Assembly (NCBI GenBank): GCA_028023455.1
Contig: JAQFVV010006637.1
Span: 64,001 to 128,000 of the forward strand
Source: Epiperipatus broadwayi
Taxonomy: Eukaryota; Onychophora; Udeonychophora; Euonychophora; Peripatidae
Length of the DNA: 64,000 nt
Reading direction: 5' to 3'
Part shown: in pieces, positions 1 through 10,983 of the stretch
Position numbering within the stretch: position 1 is the first letter of the stretch
Layout: each line of letters starts with the position of its first letter
The notes under the pieces: generated by a model
Database searches by the model: none
The model's input: only the letters and a program-made list of their open reading frames with translations
Told to the model about the DNA's origin: nothing
Program-made: the position numbers and the translations under genes

Positions 1-507
1 TATAGGATACAATTATAAGAAAATCATTAACACTATAAAGATGTTTTACATAAAATAAGAAACCTCTGTTCCATTCAACACGAGGAGCTTAAAAAATGAA
101 TTATTCTTCTCTACATCCCAAAAGTTGCATAAAATTAAAAAAAAGATTTGCAAAGATAAATTCATAATAAGCCTTCGAATCCTTCCATTACTGAATCTCG
201 TAATTAACAATTCCAAAGACAAACTGTCGAACGAATCAAATGGTCTATAAAATTAAATGCAGTCAACCTGTAAGCAACTTAGCATATTATGGAGAATCAT
301 GGCAACCTTTTAACTAGATTGCCCCAATATAGATATTTATACAACAGAGCCATCAAAAGTAAAGAATATTCATCAATATTCACCGACCATGAACAAAACA
401 CTGATCACATATTAGAATTGTCAAAAGCAAAATATATATGTATGGAGAGAGAGAGAGAGAGAGGACAGAAAGCAAAAAGTCAAAGAGGCCTAGGCAATAA
501 CAAGTGA
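1..507 (+). pseudogene. Penelope-like element remnant: GIY-YIG endonuclease C-terminal part
   Basis: Plus-strand translation around 225-300 gives VYKIKCSQ followed by YYGES, the shape of a GIY-YIG nuclease start (V-Y-K-I-x-C ... Y-x-G-E-S). The following open stretch from 289 has the polar, His-containing pattern seen after the motif in Penelope-like endonucleases (SIFTDHEQNTDH). The two parts are in different frames and stops interrupt the upstream part, so it is a fossil. No reverse transcriptase is recognisable in the first 200 bases. The family assignment is by motif only. Confidence 0.5.
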
Positions 508-660
508 CCGTTTTTCTATCAAAGAAGAGATACAAACATTTCCTCTATCAAAGAAATGGACTCGAGTCATATTACTATAAGATATGAATATAATATACAT
601 GATATTTTGAAAACATGATAGGCAGTAATAAAGCTGAATATTTAAAAATATACATTTTCT

Positions 661-1215
661 GACTTCCTGAAGGTTTGTGATGATGGTCTTTTAGTTGTAT
701 TTTTATATTGGACTATTTCCATCATCTAATATGAGTATTGAATTTAGAAAAAAATTAACTTTATTTAAATATTTCAAATACAATCAACTGTTAGTAATAG
801 AGGTAATATATGCACAACATTTTAAGAGGTATTATTCTCTCCTCTTCTTCAGGTGTTGCTGGCCTAATCAGTGATAATACTAGCATGAGATTCGAATCTG
901 GACCCTTAGATATCTTGAAAATTGAATATTAAGGGAACGCTTTGGCAGGATGGCTCAGTTGGTTAGAGCGTTACCTTAAAATTCAATACTCAAGAACCTA
1001 AAGATCCAGGTTCGAATCCCATGCTAGTACTGTTACTGGTCAGGCCAGCAACATCTGAAAAAGAGGGAAAACTAATACCTCTCGAAATGTTGCTAACCTG
1101 TTTGATGTGCTATTACTAACAGTTGAATGCATTTGAAATATTTAAATAAAGTTAAATTTTTCTAAAGATATTCAATACTCAAATTAGATGATGGAAATAG
1201 TCCAATATATAAATA
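661..1215. mobile_element. Two tRNA-derived SINE copies in inverted orientation
   Basis: The right arm (about 939-1215, plus) starts with a tRNA-like head: A box tggctcagttgg at 951-962 and B box ggttcgaatcc at 1009-1019. A family tail follows (aggccagcaaca..., then gatgatggaaatagtccaa). The left arm (661-935) is the same tail and B-box region on the minus strand (gattcgaatc at 890-899), truncated near the A box. The A-to-B distance is longer than in a normal tRNA and no cloverleaf closes, so this is a SINE head and not a tRNA gene. A related minus-strand copy lies at 24512-24812. Confidence 0.75.
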
Positions 1216-1259
1216 CAAACATACCTTTTCTGTTTATTAGATAGCTCAGAAAAGAAATA

Positions 1260-1801
1260 AATAATTTATTGTAGAATTATAATAGAGGATTAATAAAGAG
1301 TAGAAATATGTGAATAATTCTGATAAATTTGGTGTAGGATTAAAAATGAAATATTAAAAATAGTAAAAAACTGTAATAGGAATTTTTTAATGACGGAAAT
1401 CTAAATGACATTGAGGAATAGAAGAAATGTTGAATAATTTGGAAGTATGAGGAAAACGGAATGACATCAATAGTAAGTAAAGGCAAAGAGATATAAAAAA
1501 ATAATAAATTAAAGAAAGAAATATATTTAGCAAAAGAAAAATTATTGGAACAAAAATATAGAGAGATAAAAGTTGCTTAAATGGCAAAAAAAAATGTGAT
1601 CAAGTTTTGTTAGAATACGGAATGGTATTTGCTGATAAGAATGGAAAAAGATTAACTGATAAGGATGATATATTGAAAAAAATAAAAAGAATATTAGTAG
1701 TATCTAAGAGAAAAAATGGTGCAATTAATTCAGAATGTGAAAGTAAAGATGTTGAAATAAACGAACAAATTATCAGAATAATTAATTAAATAAATCGATT
1801 A
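1260..1801 (+). pseudogene. LINE fossil, part 1: linker upstream of reverse transcriptase
   Basis: The open stretch 1607-1789 translates with the pattern of the segment between endonuclease and reverse transcriptase of non-LTR retrotransposons (ADKNGKRLTDKDDILKKIKR, like 'DKNGK-LTDKEEIL-RWKEYF'). It then runs into ...INRL at 1801, where a hammerhead-repeat array interrupts it. The continuation KKWKNGKPDKF is found after 9337 behind a duplicated 13-bp target, which supports one original LINE split by insertion. 1260-1600 is purine-rich, stop-riddled sequence that may be more of the same element. Confidence 0.5.
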
Positions 1802-1943
1802 ACTGAAATACAGGCTTATTATATTCCTGTATCAATATATGTAATATATAAGGTATATGAGCACAGACTTTTACACGACCCACCATTCACCACTCTATCT
1901 CATATCACTGATACACTTGAATACATATATGTCGAAAAGATAA

Positions 1944-2002
1944 ATAATCACCAATATCCTTATTTCATGCTCAACCAGCAATCATCAGTTTGTCCAGATT
2001 AT
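1944..2002 (-). ncRNA. Family A hammerhead ribozyme motif, decayed
   Basis: The reverse complement shows CUGAUGA, a hairpin UUGCUGGUUGAGCAU as helix II and GAAA, framed by outer helix I AUAAUC/GAUUAU. Inner helix I has one mismatch (ACAAA instead of ACCAA opposite UUGGU) and helix III has lost one pair. Probably inactive. Confidence 0.6.
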
Positions 2003-2060
2003 CATCTCCACACATATATGCAATAAGTGCTCATATATATATATTAAGATAGCCAATCTT

Positions 2061-4361
2061 TATATATATAAAAACAAACAAAAAAGACTTATAAATCCAA
2101 TAAATAATATTATATTTCAACCAGAGGACTGGTTTTCATCAGAAAGAAAAAAAATACACAGTAAAATGGCGATAATCAAAAATTACAGATTTGGTAAAAG
2201 ATTAAAAATTTAACAAAACCCCCCTGATTGGTCACAAAATCTAACACAGAATATCTACCCAATCAATGACAAAATTCAAACAAAAAAAAAACAACTACAT
2301 TTCCCTCCTAATCAAGCTTAAATTCTATTTAAATTAAAATAAATATAAAAATAAAAAATCCAAAATTAAAAATTAAAATATACATATGTGCATACATAGA
2401 AAAATTAAACTATGCTCACATACAAAAAATAGCTGTGCTCACATTAATATTCATTAAAAACTAAAATACTTATACATTTTAATCAAAAATTATAGTTAGT
2501 GCAAAGTACAATAATTTATAACTAATTATTTATCTATAAACCAATTAAACACAGATATTAAACACCCATAATAACCAATCTTTACATAAAAAATCTCATA
2601 TAAGAAAATTTTCACATAAAAAAGAAATCATTTAGGAGACCAGGTAACCCAGAGATGTAATAGTTCCAGGGTTCAAATTCAATCCATGTGGTTCTAAGGT
2701 CTTGAATTTAAAAATAAAAAAAACTCTCCTTTTGTTTCCTCTCCCTTGTAGAAGAAAAACCTTCCTGAAGAATCACTACTTTTAAATCATCAATTGAATG
2801 ATTCGGTAAGTTAAAATGTTTTGAAACTGGTCTATCTTTATTCTTATGCAAAATGTCAAATCTATGATTAGTCATTCTGACATGTAAACTATTTTCTGAC
2901 TCACCTATATACTGGTTTAAACATCTACTACACACTATCAAATATATCAAATTAACACTTTTACATGTAACATAATTAGGAATATACCATTTGAAATTAC
3001 AATTCTTAGTACTAAAGACCACTTTTATCACAACAATATGTTTACATGTAAAACATCTTTTATGTTTACATGGAGAACATCCTTTTTCCTGTACAGTACT
3101 ACTAATAAAATTTGTTTTGACAAGTATATCTCTAAGTGATCTATGTTTTCGATATACAGCCTTAGGTGGATCAGAAAAAATAGATTTTAAATAATCTGTG
3201 GACTGTAATATGTTAAAATGTTTTGCCAATATCCGGTTAATATTAGGTAAATCTTTATTAAAAGTAAGAACCAATGGTGGAACAGCTAATTGTTTTTTAC
3301 TCTTTTCAGATAAAAGAAGTTTCTTTCTATCAATTAAAGATCTCCTTACTGCATTATCCAACAATGTCTTAGGATACCTCATATTGAGCAATCTATTATA
3401 TAAAATACTATTATTTTGTTGAAGAAATTTCTCATCATTACAAATCCTCTTCATCCTTAAAAATTGACTATAAGGAATATTAGCCTTTAAATGTTTAGGA
3501 TGGTTACTATAAAAATGTAGATAGCGGTTATTATCAGTTGGTTTCCTATATACAGTAGTAGTAAGAACTCTATTAGTGTAAATAACTTCAACATCAAGAA
3601 AATGAGCAATTGATTTTGAAAAATTCATTGTGAAATTAATATGTTTATTAAAATTATTTAAATAACTTTAAAAGTTATGAAGTTCAACTTCACTATGTGG
3701 CCATATCATGAAAATGTCATCTATATATCTAAGCCAAGTGTGAGGTTTCAGCTTAGCATTATCAAGTATAGAGGACTCCAGTTTTGACATAAAAATATTC
3801 GCATAACTTGGTGCCATCTTCATACCCATTGCAGTACCTTGTTTCTGTAAATAGTATCTAGAATCAAAAGTAAAAAAATTATTTCTTAAAACCAAATATA
3901 TTAATTCAACCATAGTAGTAATAAGACCATGATCATACTCTCTATCTTGTAAAGCACATTTAATAGCCTCAACTCCATCATCATGAGGTATATTTGTGTA
4001 TAGTGATACAATATCCAAAGTAACCAAAAAACAATCACCTGGTAATTCAGATTTAATATTTTCTAACACACAAAGAAAATGAGTAGTATCTTTAACATAA
4101 GAATTAAATGATGGTGGAATAAATTTAATAATATTATCAACATATGCTGAAATATTTTCTGTAGGACTACCAATACTAACTACAATAGGTCTGCCTGGAC
4201 AACCAGGTTTATGAATCTTTGGCAAAATATAAAAACTACCAGGATGAATTTTGGTTGGTACTAAAAAATTATATACATTATTATTTATAAGACCCCTAGC
4301 TCTCATATCTTTTAAACTAAAAAGTATACCCTTGAATAATGAATTAATAGTGGTTAGTGAA
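2061..4361 (-). mobile_element. 5'-truncated Penelope-like element, inverted arm of a head-to-head pair
   Basis: Reverse complement of 2061-4361 matches 6107-8405 almost base for base over about 2.3 kb, including the 3' untranslated part. Only a handful of amino-acid differences are seen in some 500 residues. Homology stops abruptly at 4361, exactly where the plus-strand copy begins with its ATG at 4362. Confidence 0.88.
2708..4306 (-). pseudogene. Penelope-like element reverse transcriptase/GIY-YIG endonuclease, truncated copy
   Basis: Two open stretches on the minus strand (4306-3668 and 3628-2708) are really one frame separated by an in-frame TAA after ...VELHNF. They hold RT motifs: KIHKPGCPGRPIV, LDIVSLYTNIP, GTAMGMKMAPSYANIFM and the catalytic YIDDIFMIW. 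Then come the FLDVEV/VYRKPTDNNRYLHF segment, a CxxCx4CxxC cluster (CSPCKHKRCFTCK) and the GIY-YIG nuclease (LIYLIVCSRCLNQYIGES). The element copies itself by target-primed reverse transcription in the families known. This copy lacks the N-terminal third. Its Val in LIVCS replaces the Glu of the other arm. Confidence 0.9.
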
Positions 4362-7300
4362 ATGGGGACGCAGACTGAAATATGTAATTGTCAGGAATCA
4401 CAAATTATTATACCGCATGATACTAATGGGATCCTAATAGATGTTGAACAATCTTGCTTGCCAGAGAACGTTTTGGAGGAATCATTACGGGATAGATCTC
4501 CAAAAGTTTTTAAAGAAGATCATACTCAACGTAAAGATGATTCTTTAGACCTTTCATTGGATGATATAATTTGTAACATTTCCAAACAGAAGAACTTTTT
4601 AACAATGACTATTTCTGATGTTCAACAGATTGATGGTTTTGCTGCTTCAGATCAACATATAGATGGTGGTAAAGGAGATCTGGGTAATTTAGAGGTGGGT
4701 GTAGTTAACCAAATAGATAATGGATTGATAATTGGCACTGATTTTAATACAATATCTAGCGTAGATACAGAGTTTGATATTAATAGGGATTATTCTAGTA
4801 AACAACATTTACAGGGTCTAACATTAATTAATACAGGGGCAATCCCTAAACGTTTTTCTAGACGTCTAAATAATAAGCAGGTTATAAGTAATTGACAAAC
4901 ATTACATAGTACATCGTTTCTTAAACTTAGGAAATTATATGACAAATTAGTTAGATATAGACAACATATTAGTAATTTTGCATATTTTATTAACAATAAC
5001 ATAATTCCTAAAGGCCTCAGAATAAAAATTATTGCTAACATAGACCAATTTCCTAGGGAACATGCAATTAAATGGGATAATACAATAAGAGAAGCATCTG
5101 TTGCATTAATACATATTTTGAAGATGCATTTTTGGTAAGACTTAAATTAATTGAAAAAGAAATTATACATTTTGGTAGTTGTAATTTAATGAATATAGAT
5201 GAACAGAAGGAATTACAGGAATGGGTTTTTTTGAGAGAGAAGTTATTGGTGAAGAACTTTCATAATAAAATGTATCATTGGTTCAAAGTTATGGGTAATG
5301 AGCCAAGATTTGAATTAGTTACTAATCAGTCACAAACACTAATTAATTGTATGACTTCTGATAATCATACTGTGTCAGATATTTCTACATCGGATATGAT
5401 TCCAATTGATACTGATCAATCATTTATATCATCTTCACATTCATTAGATTGTGCTGAAATGTTATCATCTGTTCTTAATAGTGATGCTGGTTTAGCATTG
5501 GTTCATAGAGTTACAGATTCTTCTGAATGCACTAACAATATTTTAGTTTCTGGAAATACAAATACTAATAAATCTAACTCAAATATTTATAGCAATGACT
5601 TTTTATGTTTAGCTAATAAAGAAAACAATGTGATTAATCTAACTAACATTAATCTTAGTGAGGCAGAATGTTCACTATTAAATAAAGGTTTATCTTTTTG
5701 CCCTACAGTTCAGTCATTTTATCAAAAAAATGAATTTAAAATTCATCAGGATTTAGATAATTTTTCAAGAAGACTTAGATTAAGAGAATTTTTTGGAAAC
5801 TAAGAATGTGATACTATTGGAAAATTACGATCTGATTGGACACCACCACATCAAAGGAATGTGTTATTAGATACGTACATTGATAATGTATATGAGGATA
5901 TTATTAATGAAATTAGACTTAAACAACATAGTAAGTATACGAGTAATTTAACATTGAGAGAGATGAATGCATTATGTAATTTAGTGAAAAGACAGGATAT
6001 TATTATAAAACCAGCTGACAAAGGTGGATCAATAGTAATTATGAATAAAGATGATTATGTTAAAAAAGCTCTGGAGCTTTTAGATGATAAAATTTTTTAT
6101 GAGACTATTTCACTAACCACTATTAATTCATTATTCAAGGGTATACTTTTTAGTTTAAAAGATGTGAGAGCTAGGGGTCTTGTAAATAATAATGTATATA
6201 ACTTTTTAGTACCAACCAAAATTCATCCTGGTAGTTTTTATATTTTTCCAAAGATTCATAAACCTGGTTGTCCAGGCAGACCTATTGTAGTTAGTATTGG
6301 TAGTCCTACAGAAAATATTTCAGCATATGTTGATAATATTATTAAATTTATTCCACCATCATTTAATTCTTATGTTAAAGATACTACTCATTTTCTTTGT
6401 GTGTTAGAAAATATTAAATCTGAATTACCAGTTGATTGTTTTTTGGTTACTTTGGATATTGTATCATTATACACAAATATACCTCATGATGATGGAGTTG
6501 AGGCTATTAAATGTGCTTTACAAGATAGAGAGTATGATCATGGTCTTATTACTACTATGGTTGAATTAATATATTTGGTTTTAAGAAATAATTTTTTTAC
6601 TTTTGATTCTAGATACTATTTACAGAAACAAGGTACTGCAATGGGTATGAAGATGGCACCAAGTTATGCGAATATTTTTATGTCAAAACTGGAGTCCTCT
6701 ATACTTGATAATGCTAAGCTGAAACCTCACACTTGGCTTAGATATATAGATGACATTTTCATGATATGGCCACATAGTGAAGTTGAACTTCATAATTTTT
6801 AAAGTTATTTAAATAATTTTAATAAACATATTAATTTCACAATGAATTTTTCAAAATCAATTGCTCATTTTCTTGATGTTGAAGTTATTTACACTAATAG
6901 AGTTCTTACTACTACTGTATATAGGAAACCAACTGATAATAACCGCTATCTACATTTTTATAGTAACCATCCTAAACATTTAAAGGCTAATATTCCTTAT
7001 AGTCAATTTTTAAGGATGAAGAGGATTTGTAATGATGAGAAATTTCTTCAACAAAATAATAGTATTTTATATAATAGATTGCTCAATATGAGGTATCCTA
7101 AGACATTGTTGGATAATGCAGTAAGGAGATCTTTAATTGATAGAAAGAAACTTCTTTTATCTGAAAAGAGTAAAAAACAATTAGCTGTTCCACCATTGGT
7201 TCTTACTTTTAATAAAGATTTACCTAATATTAACCGGATATTGGCAAAACATTTTAACATATTACAGTCCACAGATTATTTAAAATCTATTTTTTCTGAT

Positions 7301-7762
7301 CCACCTAAGGCTGTATATCGCAAACATAGATCACTTAGAGATATACTTGTCAAAACAAATTTTATTAGTAGTACTGTACAGGAAAAAGGATGTTCTCCAT
7401 GTAAAGATAAAAGATGTTTTACATGTAAACATATTGTTGTGACAAAAGTGGTCTTTAGTACTAAGAATTGTAATTTCAAATGGTATATTCCTAATTATGT
7501 TACATGTAAAAGTGTTAATTTGATATATTTGATAGAGTGTAGTAGATGTTTAAACCAGTATATAGGTGAGTCAGAAAATAGTTTACATGTCAGAATGACT
7601 AATCATAGATTTGACATTTTGCATAAGAATAAAGATAGACCAGTTTCAAAACATTTTAACTTACCGAATCATTCAATTGATGATTTAAAAGTAGTGATTC
7701 TTCAGGAAGGTTTTTCTTCTACAAGGGAGAGGAAACAAAAGGAGAGTTTTTTTTATTTTTAA
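4362..7762 (+). pseudogene. Penelope-like element polyprotein (N-terminal region, DKG, RT, GIY-YIG endonuclease), disrupted
   Basis: Reading starts at ATG 4362. The frame meets a TGA at 4893, but homology continues (NNNIIPKGLRIKI is a typical Penelope-like N-terminal motif) to about 5137, where a frame change leads into 5132-7762. That second frame is broken only by TAA at 5801 and TAA at 6800. In order: a long Ser/Asn/Asp-rich segment (about 5300-5700), the DKG motif (IIIKPADKGGSIVIMN), RT with LDIVSLYTNIP and YIDDIFMIW, a CxxCx4CxxC cluster, and GIY-YIG (LIYLIECSRCLNQYIGES). The TAA at 6800 is also present in the inverted arm, so it predates the pair. Subfamily not resolved; catalytic residues look intact, but three stops and a frameshift make this copy non-coding as it stands. 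Confidence 0.88.
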
Positions 7763-8405
7763 ATTCAAGACCTTAGAACCACATGGATTGAATTTGAACC
7801 CTGGAACTATTACATCTCTGGGTTACCTGGTCTCCTAAATGATTTCTTTTTTATGTGAAAATTTTCTTATATGAGATTTTTTATGTAAAGATTGGTTACA
7901 TGGGTGTTTAATATCTGTGTTTAATTGGTTTATAGATAAATAATTAGTTATAAATTATTGTACTTTGCACTAACTATAATTTTTGATTAAAATGTATAAG
8001 TATTTTAGTTTTTAATGAATATTAATGTGAGCACAGCTATTTTTTGTATGTGAGCATAGTTTAATTTTTCTATGTATGCACATATGTATATTTTAATTTT
8101 TAATTTTGGATTTTTTATTTTTATATTTATTTTAATTTAAATAGAATTTAAGCTTGATTAGGAGGGAATGTAGTTTTTTTGTTTTTTGTTTGAATTTTGT
8201 CATTGATTGGGTAGATATTCTGTGTTAGATTTTGTGACCAATCAGGGGGGTTTTGTTAAATTTTTAATCTTTTACCAAATCTGTAATTTTTGATTATCAC
8301 CATTTTACTGTGTATTTTTTTTCTTTTGATGAAAACCAGTCCTCTGGTTGAAATATAATATTATTTATTGGATTTATAAGTCTTTTTTTGTTTTTGTTTT
8401 TATAT
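4362..8405 (+). mobile_element. Longer Penelope-like element copy, plus arm of the inverted pair
   Basis: Begins at the ATG 4362 directly abutting the inverted arm and runs through ORF remnants to an AT-rich 3' region ending near 8405. It is followed by an AT dinucleotide palindrome (8437-8515) and then resumed family A repeat sequence. The stretch attaagatagccaatctt at 2045-2062 reappears, with one change, at 8515-8532. It is therefore a candidate target duplication of the whole pair. Confidence 0.85.
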
Positions 8406-8436
8406 GTATTTCCTTTGGTTAGTTTGTTATATATTA

Positions 8437-8442
8437 ATATTT

Positions 8443-8480
<38 letters not shown>

Positions 8481-8485
8481 AAATA

Positions 8486-8515
<30 letters not shown>
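8437..8515. repeat. AT dinucleotide palindrome
   Basis: Two runs of (AT)n flank a tatcaaaatattaatata core, and ttgatata at the left mirrors tatatcaa at the middle. It marks the junction between the Penelope-like pair and the host repeat. Confidence 0.85.
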
Positions 8516-8519
<4 letters not shown>

Positions 8520-8890
8520 GTTAGCCAATCTTCCTACTTTAATGGATAGACTTCAATCCACTCCACACCCCAACTCTTCAACCGTCAATCCAATTGAAAA
8601 TCTGATGATGGAATGCTCAAAGGCCAATCTGAGTCGAGATTCTCATCACACCCATGTTGACCTAAAGTCAATCTGACCCCTTATGTAAGAACATAATCCA
8701 TTTAATAACTATACAAGGGATGGGAAGACATCTCTATACTATGTAATAACTGAAATACTGGCTTATTATATACCTGTATCAATATATGTAATATATAGGG
8801 TATATGTACACAGATTTTCACACGACGCACCACTCACCATTCTATCTCATATCACTGATACACTTGAACACATATATGTCGAAAAGATAA

Positions 8891-8949
8891 ATAATCACCA
8901 ATATACATATTCCATGCGAAAACAGCAATCATCAATTGGTCCAGATTAT
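8891..8949 (-). ncRNA. Family A hammerhead motif, inactivated
   Basis: Helices I (AUAAUC/GAUUAU and ACCAA/UUGGU) and III are preserved in the reverse complement. The core reads UUGAUGA instead of CUGAUGA, GAAA became GGAA, and helix II is damaged. Confidence 0.55.
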
Positions 8950-9165
8950 CATTCCACACCTATATACTTTGACTTTAAATCAACATGGGTGTGACAAGAA
9001 TCTCAGCCTCAGGGTGGCGTTTGAGCATTTCCATCATCAGATGTTCAATTGATGGACGGTTGAAGAGTTGGAGTGTGGAGAGGATTGAAGTCTGTCCATT
9101 AGAAGTATAAAGATTAGCTATCTTAATATATATCTGAGCACTTATTGCATATATGTGTGGAGATA

Positions 9166-9224
9166 ATAATGTGGACCAACTGATGATTACTGGTTTAGCA
9201 TGAAATGCCTATATTGGTGATTAT
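9166..9224 (+). ncRNA. Family A hammerhead ribozyme motif
   Basis: ACCAA, then CUGAUGA at 9180-9186, helix II (UUACUGGUUUAGCAU, one A-C mismatch), GAA and helix III AUGCCUAU. The predicted cleavage residue is A 9213, followed by UUGGU-GAUUAU. Core complete; helix II weakened. Confidence 0.65.
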
Positions 9225-9337
9225 TATCTTTTCGACATATATGTGTTCAAGTATATCAGTGATGTGAGAGAGTGGTAAGTGCTGGGTCGTGTGAAAGTCT
9301 ATGCTCACATACCCTATATACTATATAAATCGATTAA

Positions 9338-9400
9338 AGAAATGGAAAAATGGTAAACCTGACAAATTTATAACTAAACTTATAGAATTTTTGAAAGACA
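9338..9400 (+). pseudogene. LINE fossil, part 2
   Basis: KKWKNGKPDKF plus ITKLIEFLKDI continues the reading interrupted at 1801 and resembles the 'AIK-MKNGKA-GPDGIP-ELIK' segment before the LINE reverse transcriptase. It is followed by the Penelope-like fragment from about 9400. Confidence 0.45.
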
Positions 9401-9750
9401 TTGAACAGACTCCCTCAACATATATATGCTTATAACAGAGCTCAAAAGAACAATAATACACGGTCTATATTTTTGGAGCATGCCAAAAATTCTGGGCATT
9501 ACTTTACACTGGCCAATCCTATAATCCTATGCACCGAATCTAATGATCACAAGAGAAAAAAAATCAAGGAAGCATTCTACATCCATGGAAATATTCACGC
9601 CATCAATAGAAAAGATACTGCTTTGAGATTTTGTAGAAATGGGCTACGTAACACATCATTGGTTTAAATATTTTTGCATAATTTTCCTATATGTGTTTAT
9701 TACGGCTATGATTATGAGGCATGGATCCTCGAAAACGTTAAGCCTGTATG
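9395..9750 (+). pseudogene. Penelope-like endonuclease C-terminal fragment with hammerhead-like tail
   Basis: 9401-9667 translates with the tail pattern of a GIY-YIG Penelope-like nuclease (SIFLEHAKNSGHYF ... ILCTESNDHKRKKIKEAFYI, i.e. H-x-x-x-x-G-H ... R-x-x-K-x-x-E-A). About 40 bases after the stop, 9709-9740 reads tatgaggcatggatcctcgaaaac: a GAGG/CCUC hairpin followed by GAAAAC. This looks like a degraded hammerhead core of the kind reported at Penelope-like element ends. The 5' CUGAUGA is already mutated. No RT is attached. Confidence 0.55.
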
Positions 9751-9854
9751 GGTCCATTAAACTTTCTTTATAAGTGTGTGTTTGTTTATAGAAAATATTG
9801 TTGGACTATGCAATTTGATATATCATATGGAGTTTGGGCTAGAGATTTTTTGAG

Positions 9855-10515
9855 ATGATTCTAATTGGTAAAAGGGAAAAAATTCCTAGATATGTAGAAG
9901 ACAGATTGATAAGTTTGTTATCTCACGACTATAAATTAAAAAAACTTTTAAATCAAAGAATTTACAGAAATGTAGAACATTATACTGGAGAAGAACAGTT
10001 TGATTTTAGAAAGAGAAAAGTACAAGAGATGCTATTGGTGTTGTTAGGAGTATTGCAGAGAAATATATTGAAAAAGATAAAGGAATTGATATATATTTTG
10101 TAAATTAAAAAAAAGCATTTAATAATCTGGAATAAAATTACGACCATATCAAAAAATAAAGGAGTATTTTCGAAAGAGGTAAGGTTGATTTGGAATATGT
10201 ATACCGGGCAAAGAATAAGACTCTGTCTGGAGAATAATGAGACTGAAGAAGTGAAAATAAAAAGGGAAGTTAGACAAAGATTTTACATGTGACCTCTGCT
10301 TTTTAATGTTTATTTAAAAGACTTATTAGATAAATATTTAGAGTGTGGAAGAGATGACATTGGAGACCGAATATTAAAATGAACAAGATTTGCAGTTGAT
10401 ATTGTTTTTGTAGCTGAAGATGAAAAGAATCTCCAGAATATATTAGAATAAATTGGAGGGAGAATGTATGGAATATTGAGTGAAGACTAATTAATATTTG
10501 TAAACTTTTGTTCAT
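9855..10515 (+). pseudogene. LINE fossil, part 3: reverse transcriptase
   Basis: Stop-riddled plus-strand RT of a non-LTR retrotransposon. A block resembling 'EEQ-GFRKGRST-DAI' appears as GEEQFDFRKRKVQEM, and KKAFNNLE stands for 'KAFD'. VRQ...PLLFNVYLKDLLDKYL matches 'GVRQGCPLSPLLFNLYLE', and TRFAVDIVFVAEDEKNLQ matches the catalytic 'FADDI-LLAE-E--LQ', with the first Asp already Val. The element resumes after the hammerhead array at 11617. Confidence 0.65.
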
Positions 10516-10516
10516 T

Positions 10517-10618
10517 TATGTAACAAAGTGGTTTTCTTCTTCTTTATAAACTAAATCTAAGTACACTTTCTGTGAAGTTTACCATATAAAGAAGAAAGAA
10601 ACCACCTCTTTACATAGA
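10517..10618. repeat. Short fold-back element (about 100 bp)
   Basis: tatgtaacaaagtggttt... at the left end mirrors ...aaaccacctctttacata at the right end, with arms of about 30 bases and an AT-rich centre. It sits inside the LINE fossil next to the target duplication of array A-II. MITE-like; no ORF. Confidence 0.6.
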
Positions 10619-10772
10619 CAATCATTTAACTGAAACACACAGGCTTATTATATACCTGTGTTTATATATGTAATATATAGGGTATATGAGCACAGACTTT
10701 CACACGACCCAGCACTCTCCACACTATCTCATAACACTGATACACTTGAACACATATATGTTGAAAAGATAA

Positions 10773-10831
10773 ATAATCACCAATATACGTATTTCATGCT
10801 AAACCAGCAATCATCAGTTGGTCTAGATTAC
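10773..10831 (-). ncRNA. Family A hammerhead ribozyme motif, well preserved
   Basis: Reverse complement: outer helix I GUAAUC/GAUUAU, inner ACCAA/UUGGU, core CUGAUGA, helix II UUGCUG-GUU-UAGCAU, GAA, helix III AUACGUAU (a palindrome), A as residue 17. All invariant core bases are present. The closing pair of helix II next to the core is U-U, a weakness. Confidence 0.78.
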
Positions 10832-10983
10832 CATCTCTACACATATATGCTATAAGTGCTCAGATATATATTAAGATAGCCAATCCTCATACTTTAATGG
10901 AGAGGCTTCAATACATTCCACACTCCAACTCTTCAACCGTCCATCCAATTGAAAATGTGATGATAGAATGCTCAAAGGCCATG

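Larger units (their letters stand above)
1790..9337. mobile_element. Hammerhead-repeat array A-I (with nested Penelope-like pair) and its 13-bp target duplication
   Basis: The array starts after ATAAATCGATTAA at 1790-1802 and ends before the same 13 bases at 9325-9337. Family A repeat sequence occupies 1802-2060 and 8505-9324. The 6.3 kb between is a Penelope-like inverted pair inserted in an AT dinucleotide stretch. The array carries three hammerhead motifs: two on the minus strand (1944-2002, 8891-8949) and one on the plus strand (9166-9224), so it is partly tandem and partly inverted. Confidence 0.75.

Noticed and set aside
939-1025. Possible functional tRNA gene
   Set aside because: A and B boxes are present, but the spacing is too long, no cloverleaf closes, and the unit continues into a SINE body shared with another copy.
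660-1215. Hammerhead-like CUGAAGA...GAAAU in the SINE body (ctgaaaaagagggaaaac...)
   Set aside because: The stem AGAGG/CCUCU leaves an unpaired base next to GAAA, and helices I and III cannot be formed.
2991-3422. Plus-strand open frames opposite the Penelope-like ORF (and mirror frames at 7048-7479)
   Set aside because: Antisense shadows; identical in both inverted arms only because the DNA is.
4790-5041. Minus-strand 83-residue open frame
   Set aside because: Shadow of the Penelope-like N-terminal region, which reads well on the plus strand.
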